Assembly (NCBI GenBank): GCA_011037195.1 | Contig: JAAEAF010000624.1 | Coordinates: 1-64,000, forward strand | Direction: 5' to 3' | DNA: 64,000 bases | From: Triatoma infestans | Lineage: Eukaryota > Arthropoda > Insecta > Hemiptera > Reduviidae | Shown: one piece after another, positions 11,060 through 21,419 of the stretch | How the letters are laid out: each line of letters starts with the position of its first letter | How positions within the stretch are numbered: the stretch's first letter is position 1 | Made by a program: the position numbers and the translations under genes | Notes under the pieces: model-generated | The model's database searches: none | Told to the model about the DNA's origin: nothing | The model's input: only the letters and a program-made list of their open reading frames with translations

Positions 11060-11339
11060 GGTTGTTAGGCAACGTCCTCATGCGTTGGTCTAGTGGCTAA
11101 CGCACTCGTCTTTCGTGCGAGAATTCAGTGTTCCATTACCGTGAGGGCAAAGTCAGTGTTGACCCAACATCATGATGAAAACTGGGAAGCTACAGTTACT
11201 AGCGCCCTAGTTAGCGAGGGCCGGAACTAAACGGCTGGGAACGGCGGGGTGCCTACCACACGCCACCCTATTCAAATCGCCGTCTGGTAAGCCTTGGCCT
11301 TTTCATGGGATTTTGCGTCATGGAGGAGGGGTTGTTAGG
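11060..11339 (+). mobile_element. tRNA-Glu-like SINE with 10-bp target duplication
   Basis: The element (about 11070-11329) is flanked by GGTTGTTAGG on both sides (11060-11069 and 11330-11339). The head reads GTTGGTCTAGTGGCTAACGC, with the A box at TGGTCTAGTGG, an anticodon-loop-like CTTTCGT and a degenerate B box GTGTTCCATTACC. This is close to tRNA-Glu (TTC). The body (GGGCAAAGTCAGTGTTGACC onward) is not shared with the Ala-like SINEs. No poly(A) tail is obvious. Confidence 0.85.
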
Positions 11340-12195
11340 GAACAGGGAAATAAGTATGGAATATTTTAAAGTAATTTATCCCTTTTTCTCTATCAACTTT
11401 AGAAATAAGTGCTGGACGATTAAACTTGGTTGGATTTTAGAGATGTGAGTGACTTCTTGTCAGGTGTTTCACTGAATGAGGAGACTATCATGTCGGTAAA
11501 CAGAAAAACTAATTGCACTTTAAAGCTAAGTATAATTTACTACAGATTTCAACTTTTTTCCGGAAAGATGTTACAAATAAAAGTGACCGGGTTAAATACG
11601 GGAAATCAACAATCAAAGGAAAATCAAGTATTTGATCTACCTGTGTTGGTTTTGAAGTATTTTGTATCATGTACACTCACTTTCAGATATTGGTTAAAAT
11701 ATATATTAATGTATATATATACAGAAGAAGCACAAAATACGTACTTCTAAAAAAAATCAAACTTCTAAAGTTTGACTAGATCGCAATTCTTCTAATCAAT
11801 GAAGAAGATATTGTAACCGGAATGTGACTGCTGGAAAAGGAATCTAGGAGTATCTCGGTTGCAAAGGAGAACAAATATAGTCACACAAAAAAGAGATGGG
11901 AATAGATGAAAATATATTACAGGGAAGGGAGAAGAGAGATTTGTCAATATTTAGTTGGACATATAAATAAATGACGGGAGACAGATGGCCCCTAAGAAAA
12001 TTATACAATGGACTCTACAAGAAAGGCGTAAAAGAGGCAAGGGCGATATGAGTCAAACGACGCAATGACGCTGAGAAATATGAGTCTATCAAACTGCATG
12101 GACAAAGGGACGTGTAGATTAGGCATGGAGAAGTGGAAACTATTGTCACCAATCTGTTTATATATATAAAATATATACGTATATATAAATATATA
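11340..12195. other. AT-rich spacer, no gene seen
   Basis: It contains a 106-codon open frame (11430-11750, plus) with no recognisable domain and codon use like the surrounding AT-rich DNA. I see no evidence that it is a gene. Confidence 0.35.
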
Positions 12196-12484
12196 TAACT
12201 CCCCCCACAAAAAAAATAGGACACATATGTTACTACATAAATACTCAGTAACTAAATGGTAATTCTACAAACTTTGTACTAGCTTTGGTGTACTTATAAT
12301 TAATTCAAATATTATTTACAATACTTTAATCACAAAAACTCCTAACTTTCTTGAGAATAAATATGGAAAATCGTAGAAATTCACTTAGTGTGGCTTTCTG
12401 GTCTGGGATATGACTTATATTTTTTTTTAATTCCACATTAATTTTAATTATATTGTTCAGTTACTACTTTATTAATAGAAAAAT

Positions 12485-13460
12485 GGCATTTCTTCAGTCA
12501 GTCGGTCGCTCATGAGGTCCACACATCACAATATGTGGCACAAGGTTTCGATCTTTCTGTAGTTCATTCAACAATCGTGCATTTTAAGGGAAACTGGGGA
12601 ATACGGTCTGAGACTCGGAAATGGTCATAGAAGTGTCACAACAAATAGGGACCACCGATTTCTTTAATTCTCAGTTCTACAGCAAATTGGTTTCTTATAG
12701 CTACAGTGTTCAGGGATAAGTTCGAGGAGTCACGAGAGCTCTGAAACTGTTTGAAGACGATTGCAAAGTAGATCTGATGGCTAGAAGATCAGCATCTGAG
12801 CCAGTGACAACCAGGAATCATCGTGTAAGTAGGTTAGCTTTTGCCAATCGGAATTCCACTGGAAGAACCATAGACGGCTAATCTCTTTTTATAGATGAAT
12901 TGTATTGTATTGATCTACATTCTACAGACGGTCGGATTCGTGAGTGGAGAAGGCAGGGGGAGCACTTCATTCAATGTAGATCCTACTAACGGAATGCTTC
13001 TTTCCTACGATAGTCAATTATGGTGTGGGTTTGGATAAGTTTTGGAGGCCCTCACCGAGTTAACTGTTGTTATTGGATATTAACGCGATGACCGCTGTTA
13101 GTTATGTTGAAGAAGTTCTTCTAGAGACAGTCATACCGTTTGCTCCATTTATCTGGGACAGTTTTATGCTAATACATGATAACTCTAGACCAAACTACTA
13201 AGCCAGAGTTGTCGTCATCCGCTTCTTGGAGGAAGTCGGTATAAATGTGATTGTTTGGCCTCCTGTACGTTCACCGGACATGAATCCTATAGAACAACTA
13301 TGGACATGCTCAAGCTCGCGATCAGCCTCCATCTAGCCTGCAACAACTCTGAATTGCCTACAAAAAGAATGGAGATGCCTGCAGTTTGACAAGATTCCAT
13401 TAAAAAATCGGATGCCCCGCCGTATCAGTGCTCTTTTTTACATCAATCCAAATCAATAGT
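12485..13460 (+). pseudogene. Tc1-like transposase pseudogene
   Basis: Broken plus-strand frames encode Tc1 motifs in order. RNHRVSRLAFANR comes first. LFIDELYCIDLHSTDGRIRE follows, with the first catalytic Asp at about 12894. WRRQGEHFIQC and WVWISFGG come next. LIHDNSRPNY holds the second Asp at 13178-13180, and VRSPDMNPIEQLW holds the catalytic Glu at 13292-13294. The last two acidic residues are separated by 37 codons (one of them a stop), compared with 34 in classical Tc1. A frameshift lies between the first and second Asp, and other stops make the gene dead. The N-terminal helix-turn-helix is only faintly visible (RALKLFEDDCK region near 12740). Confidence 0.9.
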
Positions 13461-13541
13461 TCATGTAAAAAAATTGTCATTACACGATGTTATTAAGGTA
13501 GTGAATTGTATATAAAATAGATTGTTGCAATAAATGTTATT

Positions 13542-14408
13542 TACGAGGGTCGCTGTAGCTCAAAAACGATTTATTTAATCAATACAAAACTTTGACTACT
13601 TTTCAACATAGTCCCCAGCAACATTCATACACTTGTCCCAACGTTCTTCTAATTTGTGTATGCCTCTGGCATAAAATTCTTTGGGTTGATCTCGAAGCCA
13701 CTTTTGCACCTGATTTTTTAACTTCTTCATTGGATTGAAAATGTTTCCCACATGGAGCCACTTTAATGGGTTCAAACAAATGGAAGTCTGATGAACGAGG
13801 TCGGGGTAGTAGGGGGGATGTGGAAGGATCTTCCACCCCACTTTCTTTGTGGCGTCCGTAAGTTGTCTTGGAACCCCATCTCTCACAAGATTTCTTGTAC
13901 TGAAGGTTATTCTGAATAATGTTATGGACAGTTCCAACACTCGCGTGCATTTCTTCAGCATCAGTTCTACAGTACGCTTGTTCTCCTGATTTAACGCGTA
14001 AATGCGAGATTCGAGGGAGGAAGTTGCAACTTCAACTGGTCGTCCACTTCGTTGCTCGTCATAGACACTTACAAGGCCACTTTTAAACTGTTCTACCCAT
14101 TTGTAAACGATTGAACGGTTCAAACAATTACACCCTACACTTTCAACAATCTTTCGTGGATTTCACTACCTTTGATACCCTCTGCATCTAAAAACTAATC
14201 AGTGAGCGTTGTTCTTCTAGGGGTGCAATGCTCGAACGGACTCGCCATTGTTAACTGAGTATATTTGAGGTTATGCTTACCAAATACTCTCGAACAGCTG
14301 ATGAGAAACTAAGTACAAGGATGCCAACTTGACGCACTGAAACGATTGTACTGATTAAACAAACCGTTTCTGAGCTACTGCGATTTGCCTCGCTCAGCAA
14401 CCCTCGTA
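13542..14408 (-). mobile_element. mariner element, internally deleted, TA target duplication
   Basis: The element proper is 13544-14406, flanked by TA on both sides. The inverted ends are CGAGGGTCGCTGTAGCTC on the left and, complemented, CGAGGGTTGCTGAGCGAG on the right; a second shared block is TAGCTCAAAAACG / TAGCTCAGAAACG. The length of about 863 bp is well short of a full mariner (about 1.3 kb), so internal sequence is missing. It lies inside the 3' part of the Tc1-like element. Confidence 0.9.
13596..14255 (-). pseudogene. mariner transposase, internally deleted
   Basis: The minus-strand N-terminus reads LDAEGIKGSEIHERLLKV, interrupted by stops, then NRSIVYKWVEQFKSG and DEQRSGRPVEVATS, the mariner helix-turn-helix and linker. 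The next readable part is already C-terminal: GWKILPHPPYYPDL, with SSDFHLFEPIKVAPCGKHF in the adjacent frame, then LEERWDKCMNVAGDYVEK at the end. The catalytic middle, including HDN, is missing. A frameshift inside the PYYPDL block splits the C-terminus. It is inactive. Confidence 0.9.
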
Positions 14409-14450
14409 TTAATGCAAAAACTAATGTTCCATTTTTTTTTTTTGTGACTG

Positions 14451-16112
14451 TACATTCATATAAATTTTATTTTCTTTCACAGCTCTAAGAGGAAAGTATC
14501 AGGATCATGTTATTCGTTCATTACAACCTTGTTTTTAGATGATATTACACAATTATAAATAAACTGATTAGAAATTCCGAATTTGGACCAAATTTGTTGA
14601 TTATAATTTAAGAACTCTGGTAAAAGAAAGTCATAACAGTGTTTTATTTCACACACATATATTCGCAGCAACTCTATTTACACAAACAAGCTTTGAAACA
14701 ATGGCAAAATATTTCATTTCAATTATACTATATTTTTAACATGTGATATGTCCCATCGTATTAATTTTCTGTTTACTAATAATTATTAAATTTATATAAA
14801 CATTTATATGTCTAGTTGTGACTTCACTGACCCCTAAGAAGCCATACTGATAGATAATGTTCTGAACAGGTGTGAGGGAGCCAGTCTACAGCAAATTAAA
14901 TGAAGCCTTACTTTTTTTAAATAGGATACTTTAATGTAAGAAAACTGAAAATATCACTAATTTATTTATATATAATATTATTTGGTAAAAACCAATAAAT
15001 ATAAACAATTATGACAGTATTCCTCTGTCAATAGTGATGACGTACTTTGTAACTAAATAAGTACAGAGGAAAATAGAAAATTATGTAATATTATACATGA
15101 TTATATAAACAAAATTTAAAACAAAAAAACAAATTACTGATTAAAAATATGATGGACATTTATATATACATATATATATCGATAGTAGTTGGGAATTTGA
15201 ACACGGACATTTTGAATAGACTGTTCAAGATAAACATTTCTTGTTTTTCTAAAATACAAAATTAAGGCGAAATTTTAGTGGGATCCGGTAAGCAAATGGA
15301 CCTTGAAACTAACTTAAGCTGGGATTATTAAAAACAATAAAAATAAAAAATAAAAAAAATCACAAATCTGGCCTAAGAAAAGAGAACTCAAAGTCAGTGT
15401 ATGTTATCCCCCTACCATCATACTATAATAAAAGTTGGCTATAAAATTTTTAAAAATATAGCGAAATATCCTGAGATTAAAAATAAAAATAAGATAAAAA
15501 AAAAAATTAGAAACCGTTTTATAACTTTGACGTAGCAATTTATTTTTCTATTTGGTAATAAATTCCACCAACAAACACCAAGGGTAACATGTTATATATT
15601 CATCAAATTTGCAAAGTTAATATCAAGGAAAATTCAATTATATAAACAAGAAATAATTGTACTGAAATAGTTAGAATTCTTTAATTGAATTAACACATAT
15701 TCTATATTTATACTTTAAAACATCGGTGAGTATATATATTAGCAGGAAGTATAAACTGATTAAACATACGATGGACATTTATATATACATATATATCGAT
15801 AGTAGTATGAAATTATGCGCGATCACTTCAGCATTTATACTGTTTTCATTTATACTGTTGTTTTTTTTTTTTTTTTTACATCTTCCTAATTCCACGAAGC
15901 TTTAGCAATAATAATAACATTGCAAAGTATAAAACTTTTAATAGACAAATTCTATTTTAAAATGACCTTAAGTTTATCGTCGTGATCTTCACTTAATCTT
16001 AAAAAAATCTCCATTAGAAAACAAATTTCTTTTTTAAATGTATTATTATTTGTATTCTGGCCCTAAATAATAATAGTACCCTTTATTATTTTTAATAAAT
16101 TTAAAAAAAAAA
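14451..16112. other. AT-rich spacer with a 54-bp direct repeat
   Basis: No gene seen. A 54-bp sequence containing GATGGACATTTATATATACA and CGATAGTAGT occurs at about 15136-15189 and again at about 15753-15806. Confidence 0.5.
15136..15806. repeat. Two-copy 54-bp direct repeat
   Basis: The copies at 15136-15189 and 15753-15806 share ACTGATTAAA, then GATGGACATTTATATATACA and TATCGATAGTAGT with a few substitutions. The 560 bp between them is AT-rich and unrecognised. They could be the direct ends of an unknown element. Confidence 0.6.
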
Positions 16113-17107
16113 ATCTGGTGTGAAACACTCACACAACTTTCTCTTACTCCAGTTTTCAAAATGATAATTGACAAATTTTATACTTTGTGTACCAAATTTA
16201 ATGAAATTCGTCGAAAACTGAAAAAACTGTTCAGTAAAAGTGCACTTCCGGTTTACTAATTTTCTTGAAACTCGGAATTTCAGCCATCTATTTATTTCCA
16301 ACTAATTATGTTTGGATGATAGAATTGTATAATCAACTAGGATAGCACTTTGATGAAAATCTAACCCCACCCCTCCCCTAAAAGTGCTCTTAAAAGAAAT
16401 TTCCCAGAGAAATGTTTTAGATAAAGTTCTAGATCTTTGCATGTTTAGTTTATATACGAAGTTTCAAAAAAATCGTCGGAGCCATTTTTGAGAAAATTGC
16501 GAAAAAGTGAATAAATCATTTAGTAAAGTGGTAAAGTAAACGCACTTCCGGTTATCCGATTTTTTTCAAACTCGGAATTTCAACAACATATTTAATTCTA
16601 ATTAACATTATTTAGATGGCAGAATTGTCTAATAAACTAAAATAGCACTTTAGATGGAAACCTAACCCACCCCTCCCCCAAAAGTGCCCTTCAATGCATT
16701 TTACCCGGAGAAATGTTTCTAATAAAAGTTGTAGCTCTTTGTATGTGTTTGATGTTTATGTTAAAGAAAATCGTCGGAGCGATTTTTGAGAAAATCGCAA
16801 AAAAGTAAAAAATCCAACTAGTAAAGTGGTACTTCCGGTTGAGGAATTTTTACAGATAACGTACAGTCAGATCCCGTGTGACCTCTAAACAGAATATCAA
16901 TTTCAACTTTCTACGATTTTTCGTTTTTGAGCTATGCTGTTCAACATACATACATACATACATACATAGAGACACACACACAGACCATTGCTAAAAACCA
17001 CTTTTTTGGACTCAGGGGACCTCAAAACGGATATTTCCGGTGAAAACTCGATATCGAAAATTTGACACGATTACAATACTTCCTCTTACTAGGAGTAAGA
17101 GAAAGTA
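16113..17107 (+). repeat. R1k full copy, forward
   Basis: A reference-quality copy. Head: ATCTGGTGTGAAACACTC after an A-run. Module starts (CACTTCCGG or ACTTCCGG) lie at 16243, 16543 and 16831. A CATACATA/ACACAC microsatellite is at about 16950-16983. TCGATATCGA is near 17050. The terminal hairpin CTTCCTCTTACTAGGAGTAA is followed by GAGAAAGTA. No coding frame spans it. Confidence 0.95.
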
Positions 17108-18143
17108 CAAAGTTTACAATTATGTAATTTACAGTTATGTAATTTTTTACGAATTATGCGTGAATAAAATATCTTAAAAATAGAAACTAGTTGGAAGTTC
17201 AACTAGTATTACCAGATTTTTTTTTTTTAAATGTTCTGTAGAAAAACAAATTTAATATTGTTTTGTAAAATAAATTATTACATCATCTTATTATCAAAAC
17301 CTTAACTATCATATTTATAATCTTGATGCTGATTATAGTAATCTTATTATCTAATAATTTTAATTTTAAATAATTATTCATGATCTGCAAAATATTATTT
17401 CACAATAACTACCTGCATCGTTCTATCAATAGAAATAAATCTCACAATTCTCAACATAAATAAAATAAAATAAAATAAATTTTCAAATGTATATAATTAT
17501 TTTTTTTTTTTTTTTTAAGAAATTAATGGCTGTAATAATTGTATATTCCTTATTATAAACAAATGATGGGAAATCAAGAGAAACCATTAATTAAGAGAGA
17601 GAGAGAGAAATAAGATGTGGATAACAATAAAAAAAAAAAAAATTAAAAAAAATGACGAAATATTTGAATTCATTAAAGAACAAAGAAAATAAGATAAAAT
17701 AAAAAGAGGTAAAGATGTCCTTGTGCATGCATGCTTAACTAAACAATCGGGGAAGAAAAACAAATCTGGTGTGTGAGAAAAAGTTTCAATAACTGCAACT
17801 GATAAACAAATATTGTGTAATTGACAAATTCACTTCAAATTTGGCACTTTTTAACTGAACGCTCGGTTGACTTTCAAGAATTTCATATAAATATAGGATT
17901 TATGGGCAGCGCTCTCTGTCTTCCTACTAAATCTTGCAACGCCAGATTCCCCCTTAAAATACATTTTTCAACAAAGTGTTTCATCCAACTTTAACAAAAA
18001 TCCGTTCGAACACTGTTTTGAAAAATAAAAACAAATTCTTCAATTCGTTACCGTTATTCTTCAAAACTAGTACAATACATTTAAAGTGGTATTTCAGATA
18101 TTCCCCTAGAACCTTCCAAAAATCAATTTAAATAAAAACAAAA
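17108..18143. other. AT-rich spacer, no gene seen
   Basis: It contains T- and A-runs (about 17220, 17502 and 17628) and an AG-run near 17596-17609. No supported gene. Confidence 0.45.
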
Positions 18144-18635
18144 ATCTGGTGCGATATACTCACACAATTTTGTCTTACTTTCTCCAGTTTTCAAACTTGT
18201 AAGCGGTGTTTTTATGGAAAAATAGCAAAAATTCAAAATCTATTCAATAAAAACGCACTTCCGATTTATTAATTCTCTTGAAACTCGGAATTTTGGCCAT
18301 CTTATTTCTAATTAATTTTGTTTGGATGGTTAGATTTGTATAATCAACTACGACAGCAACTTTAGAGAAAAACATAACCCCACCCCCTCTCCTAAAACCC
18401 CCTCTTCTTAAATGACTTTACATAAGAAATGTTACAAATAAAAGTTATACTTTTTATAAGTGTAGTTCAAAGTCCAAGTTTAAAAAATTGGAGTCGTTTC
18501 AGAGAAAAAAGCAGAAAACTGAAAAATACTTCCTAGTAAAAACGCACTTCCGGTTATCCGATTTTTTTTTCAAACTCGGAATTTCAACAACACATTTAAT
18601 TCTAATTAATATTATTTAGATGAAAGAATTGTATA
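18144..18635 (+). repeat. R1k outer copy, left half
   Basis: Head (ATCTGGTGCGATATAC) and first module followed by the start of the second. It breaks off at AAGAATTGTATA, where the LINE of 18636-20624 begins. The copy resumes at 20625, so this is the left half of a copy split by LINE insertion. Confidence 0.9.
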
Positions 18636-20624
18636 TGGTATGATATGATATATTTTATTTGCGTGTATACATCACTTACAATATAATAGGCTCGTCATAA
18701 AACTTATTCACTTACAAAAATTTACAGCTGTGATCACTGACAATGAACTTTACACCCAATAACAACAAACAAAACTCAATGGTATACTTTACTTGTAATT
18801 CAGTTTATTTTAAAATCTTCTACCGTCCAGTTCTGTTCCATAAACTCTATTATGTTATAAAAACATTCCTTTATTAAAGAAGTGGTTCATAATTTTTTAC
18901 TTTCTCTTACTCTAGTAAGAGGTATTGTAATCGTGTCAAAATTTTCGATATCGAGTTTTCACGGAAATATCCGTTTTTGAGTCCCCTGAGTCCAAAAAAG
19001 TGGTTTTTAGCGAATGGTCTGTGTGTGTGTGTCTGTGTGTGTGTATGTATGTATGTGAACAGCATAGCTCAAAAACGAAAAATCGTAGAAAGTTCAAACT
19101 TGATATTACGTTTAGGTATCACCATGGGATCTGACGGTGCGTTATGTGTCAGTATTCCTCAACCGGAAGTACCACTTTACTAGTTGTTTTTTTTTACGTT
19201 TTGCAATTTTCTCAAAAATGGCTCCGAAGATTTTCTTTAAACTTCCTATATCAACTACACATACAAAGAGCTACAACTTTTATTTGAAACATTTCTCCAG
19301 GAAAATTCATTTAAGGGCACTTCTGGGGAGGGGTGGGGTTAGGTTTTCATCTTAACTGCTGTTTCAGTATATTAGACAATTCTGTCATCTAAATAATGTT
19401 AATTAGAATTAAATATGTTGTTGAAATTCCGAGTTTGAAAAAAAATAGATAACCGGAAGTGCGTTTTTCTGAAATATAATTTTCAGTTTTCTGGTATTTT
19501 CTCGAAAATGGCTCCAACGATTTTCTTTAAACCAGCGTTGTTAACTATACATATAAAGAGCTACAACTTTTATTTGAAACTTTTCCCCTGATAAATTCAT
19601 TTAAGGGGACTTTTGGGGGAGGGGGGTTATGTTTTTCTTTAAAATGCTATCACAGTTGATTATACAATTCTGTCATCCAAATTGAAATAACTAGAAATTA
19701 ATATATGACCGAGTTTCAAGGAAATTAGTAAACCGGTTTTTACTGAACAGTTTTTTCACTTTTCGACGAATTTCATTAAATTTGGTACACTAACTATAAA
19801 ATTTGTCAATTATAATTTTGAGTACTGGAGTAAGAGAAAGTTGTGTGAGTGTTTCACACCAGATTTTTTTAAATTGGAGGTAATCCAACTGCCTTAATTC
19901 ATTTGGAATTTTATTATATATCTTCGCGAACATAATACTTGGAACCACTGCAGATTTTGTCAGTCTTTTTGAAGGTAAGTTTATATATTTATTGTTGCGT
20001 ATGTTATAACAGTGTCTGTTGCCTATCGTATCCTTATTTGGATATTTTCTTTTGTTGCCGAGCGAGCTTGTAGATAAACAGTGATGGTAATGTCAGGATG
20101 TTTAATGCCGGAAATAATGGCCTACAGCTATTATTACTCGAGTTCTTTTGAACATCATAATTTTCACTGCTCTTTTCTGTAATTTGAAAATACTCGAGGC
20201 GTTAGCTGAAATCACCCACAGCTCAACACCATAAACCATCCTGGAGTGAAACAATCCGAAATAGGCTAGTCTCATTACTTCTGGTGGAACTTCTTCTCTC
20301 AGCTTCTTCAGAAGGAAAGTTATCTGAGATAGCTGACTGCTCAGTTGCTGTACGTGGTTCTTTCCAAGATAGAGAGCCGTCTAGTAATATACCAAGAAAT
20401 GGAACTGTACGCTTCTCTAAATCCTTATTCAAGCTAAAAATTTTATTCTTAGTCTTCTCTTGATTTAGCAATAACATATTATTATTTAACTATTTTTTAA
20501 GACAAGATACATTTCTATCTGCTTCTATCACAGCCTCTTCAGTATTCTTCCCTTTGGCAACTAGTGTTGTGTCATCAGCGAACAATATGCATTTTCCTGG
20601 AAATAACGTCTCAACACTATAGTA
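18636..20624 (-). pseudogene. 5'-truncated LINE, interrupted by R1k
   Basis: A minus-strand non-LTR retrotransposon. The 5' end (about 20624) enters within the RT palm: GKCILFADDTTLVAKGK carries the catalytic FADD motif at about 20573-20584. Then come LLNQEKTKN (K-x-K block) and VPFLGILLDGSLSWKE, then FKLQKRAVKIMMFK and IYNKIPNELRQLDYLQF, typical of the C-terminal end of insect LINEs. The coding end resumes beyond the inserted R1k (18898-19864) at about 18897, with FYN-x-IEFMEQNW spread over broken frames. The 3' tail at 18636-18660 carries AATAAA and repeats of ATATCAT (minus strand). TATA on both sides (18632-18635 and about 20612-20625) may be the target duplication. The LINE part is about 1.0 kb. 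Confidence 0.9.
18898..19864 (-). repeat. R1k full copy, reverse, nested in the LINE
   Basis: A complete copy inserted in the 3' coding end of the LINE. Both flanks are LINE sequence (CCTCCAATTT... and ...TTATGAACC on the minus strand), so its boundaries are defined by context: A-run plus ATCTGGTG at one end, GAGAAAGTA at the other. No long target duplication is visible; both flanks are A-rich. Confidence 0.95.
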
Positions 20625-21064
20625 AACTGAAATAGTACTTTTGGGGGAAAAATCTAACCCCACCCCTCCCACAAAAGTGCCCTTCAATGACTTTTCCCAG
20701 AGAAATGTTTCAAATAAAAATTGTACATGTTTGTATGTGTAGTTGATATACCAAGTTTGAAGAAAATCGTCGGAGCCATTTTTAAGAAAATAGCCAAGAC
20801 GTAAAAAAAAAAAAAAAATTCAGTAAAGTGGTACTTCCGGTTGAGGAATTTTGACAGATGACCCACTGTCGGATCGCATGATGATACCTAAATGGAAAAT
20901 CAAGCTTGAACTTTCTACGATTTTTCGTGTTTGAGCTAGGCTGTTCACCATATATATATACATGTATATATATAGAGACCATTTGATAAAAACCATTTTA
21001 TTGGACTCAGGTGACATCAAAACGGATATTTCCGGTGAAAACTCGATATCGAAAATTTGAAAGA
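20625..21064 (+). repeat. R1k outer copy, right half
   Basis: It resumes at TATAGTAAACTGAAATAGTA, exactly where the left half (18144-18635) stopped, and runs through module 3, the microsatellite and TCGATATCGAAAATTTGA. It then passes into a diverged tail instead of the usual hairpin. Confidence 0.9.
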
Positions 21065-21419
21065 AAAATTTCGAAAAAATCGCGATAAACATTGAATATT
21101 ATTCAATTCCTACCATTATAAAAAAAAGTCGCACTTCCGGTTTGTCAGATATTGACAGATCCCTGGTTCCTGTTGATATGATGAGGATATCTAAACGAAA
21201 TATGAAGTTCTTGAGTTACATGCCTTTATTGTTTTTAAAATACTTTACTCCCCACATACTCTTATAATTAAATATAAATATCTAAAAATTCATTTAAAAA
21301 ACTTCATTTTTTATTTTCCATATTCAAAGGACCCAAAACCAGTCTATCCAAGAATGAAAACTCAATTTCTACAATTTTACGTCGCAATACTTCCATTTAA
21401 AGAAGTAAGAGAGAGTAAT
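21065..21419 (+). repeat. Diverged R1k-like tail
   Basis: A second, more diverged tail: GTCGCACTTCCGGTTTGTCA, then GATATCTAAACGAAATATG, a GGACCCAAAACCAG segment matching GGACCTCAAAACGG, and the end ACTTCCATTTAAAGAAGTAA followed by GAGAGAGTAA. The order suggests an older copy or subfamily fused to the younger one. Confidence 0.6.

Larger units (their letters stand above)
12198..14450 (+). mobile_element. Decayed Tc1-like transposon, interrupted by a mariner
   Basis: The proposed ends are similar inverted sequences next to TA: on the left CCACAAAAAAAATAGGAC, on the right (complement) CACAAAAAAAAAAAATGGAA. The transposase remnant lies at 12485-13460 and a mariner sits inside the 3' part at 13544-14406. 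A second, shorter relative starts near 29640. The end assignments are less certain than the transposase. Confidence 0.6.

Noticed and set aside
16113..17107. R1k as a canonical Helitron
   Set aside because: The left end does start TC after A, and there is a hairpin at the other end, but the CTRR-T terminus is absent in all copies. Only a looser Helentron-like comparison is kept.
19137..19355. Recurring small proteins such as VSVFLNRKYHFTS and similar frames at 20684-20866, 35307-35573 and 51541-51768
   Set aside because: They look like a conserved protein family but are translations of the same R1k module in one frame. The frames differ in length, carry stops and follow the repeat, not codon constraint.
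19845..19872. A polymerase III or intrinsic terminator made by the GTGTGAGTGTTTCACACC hairpin plus T-run
   Set aside because: The shape is suggestive, but no convincing A and B boxes were found upstream in R1k, so no transcription unit is claimed.
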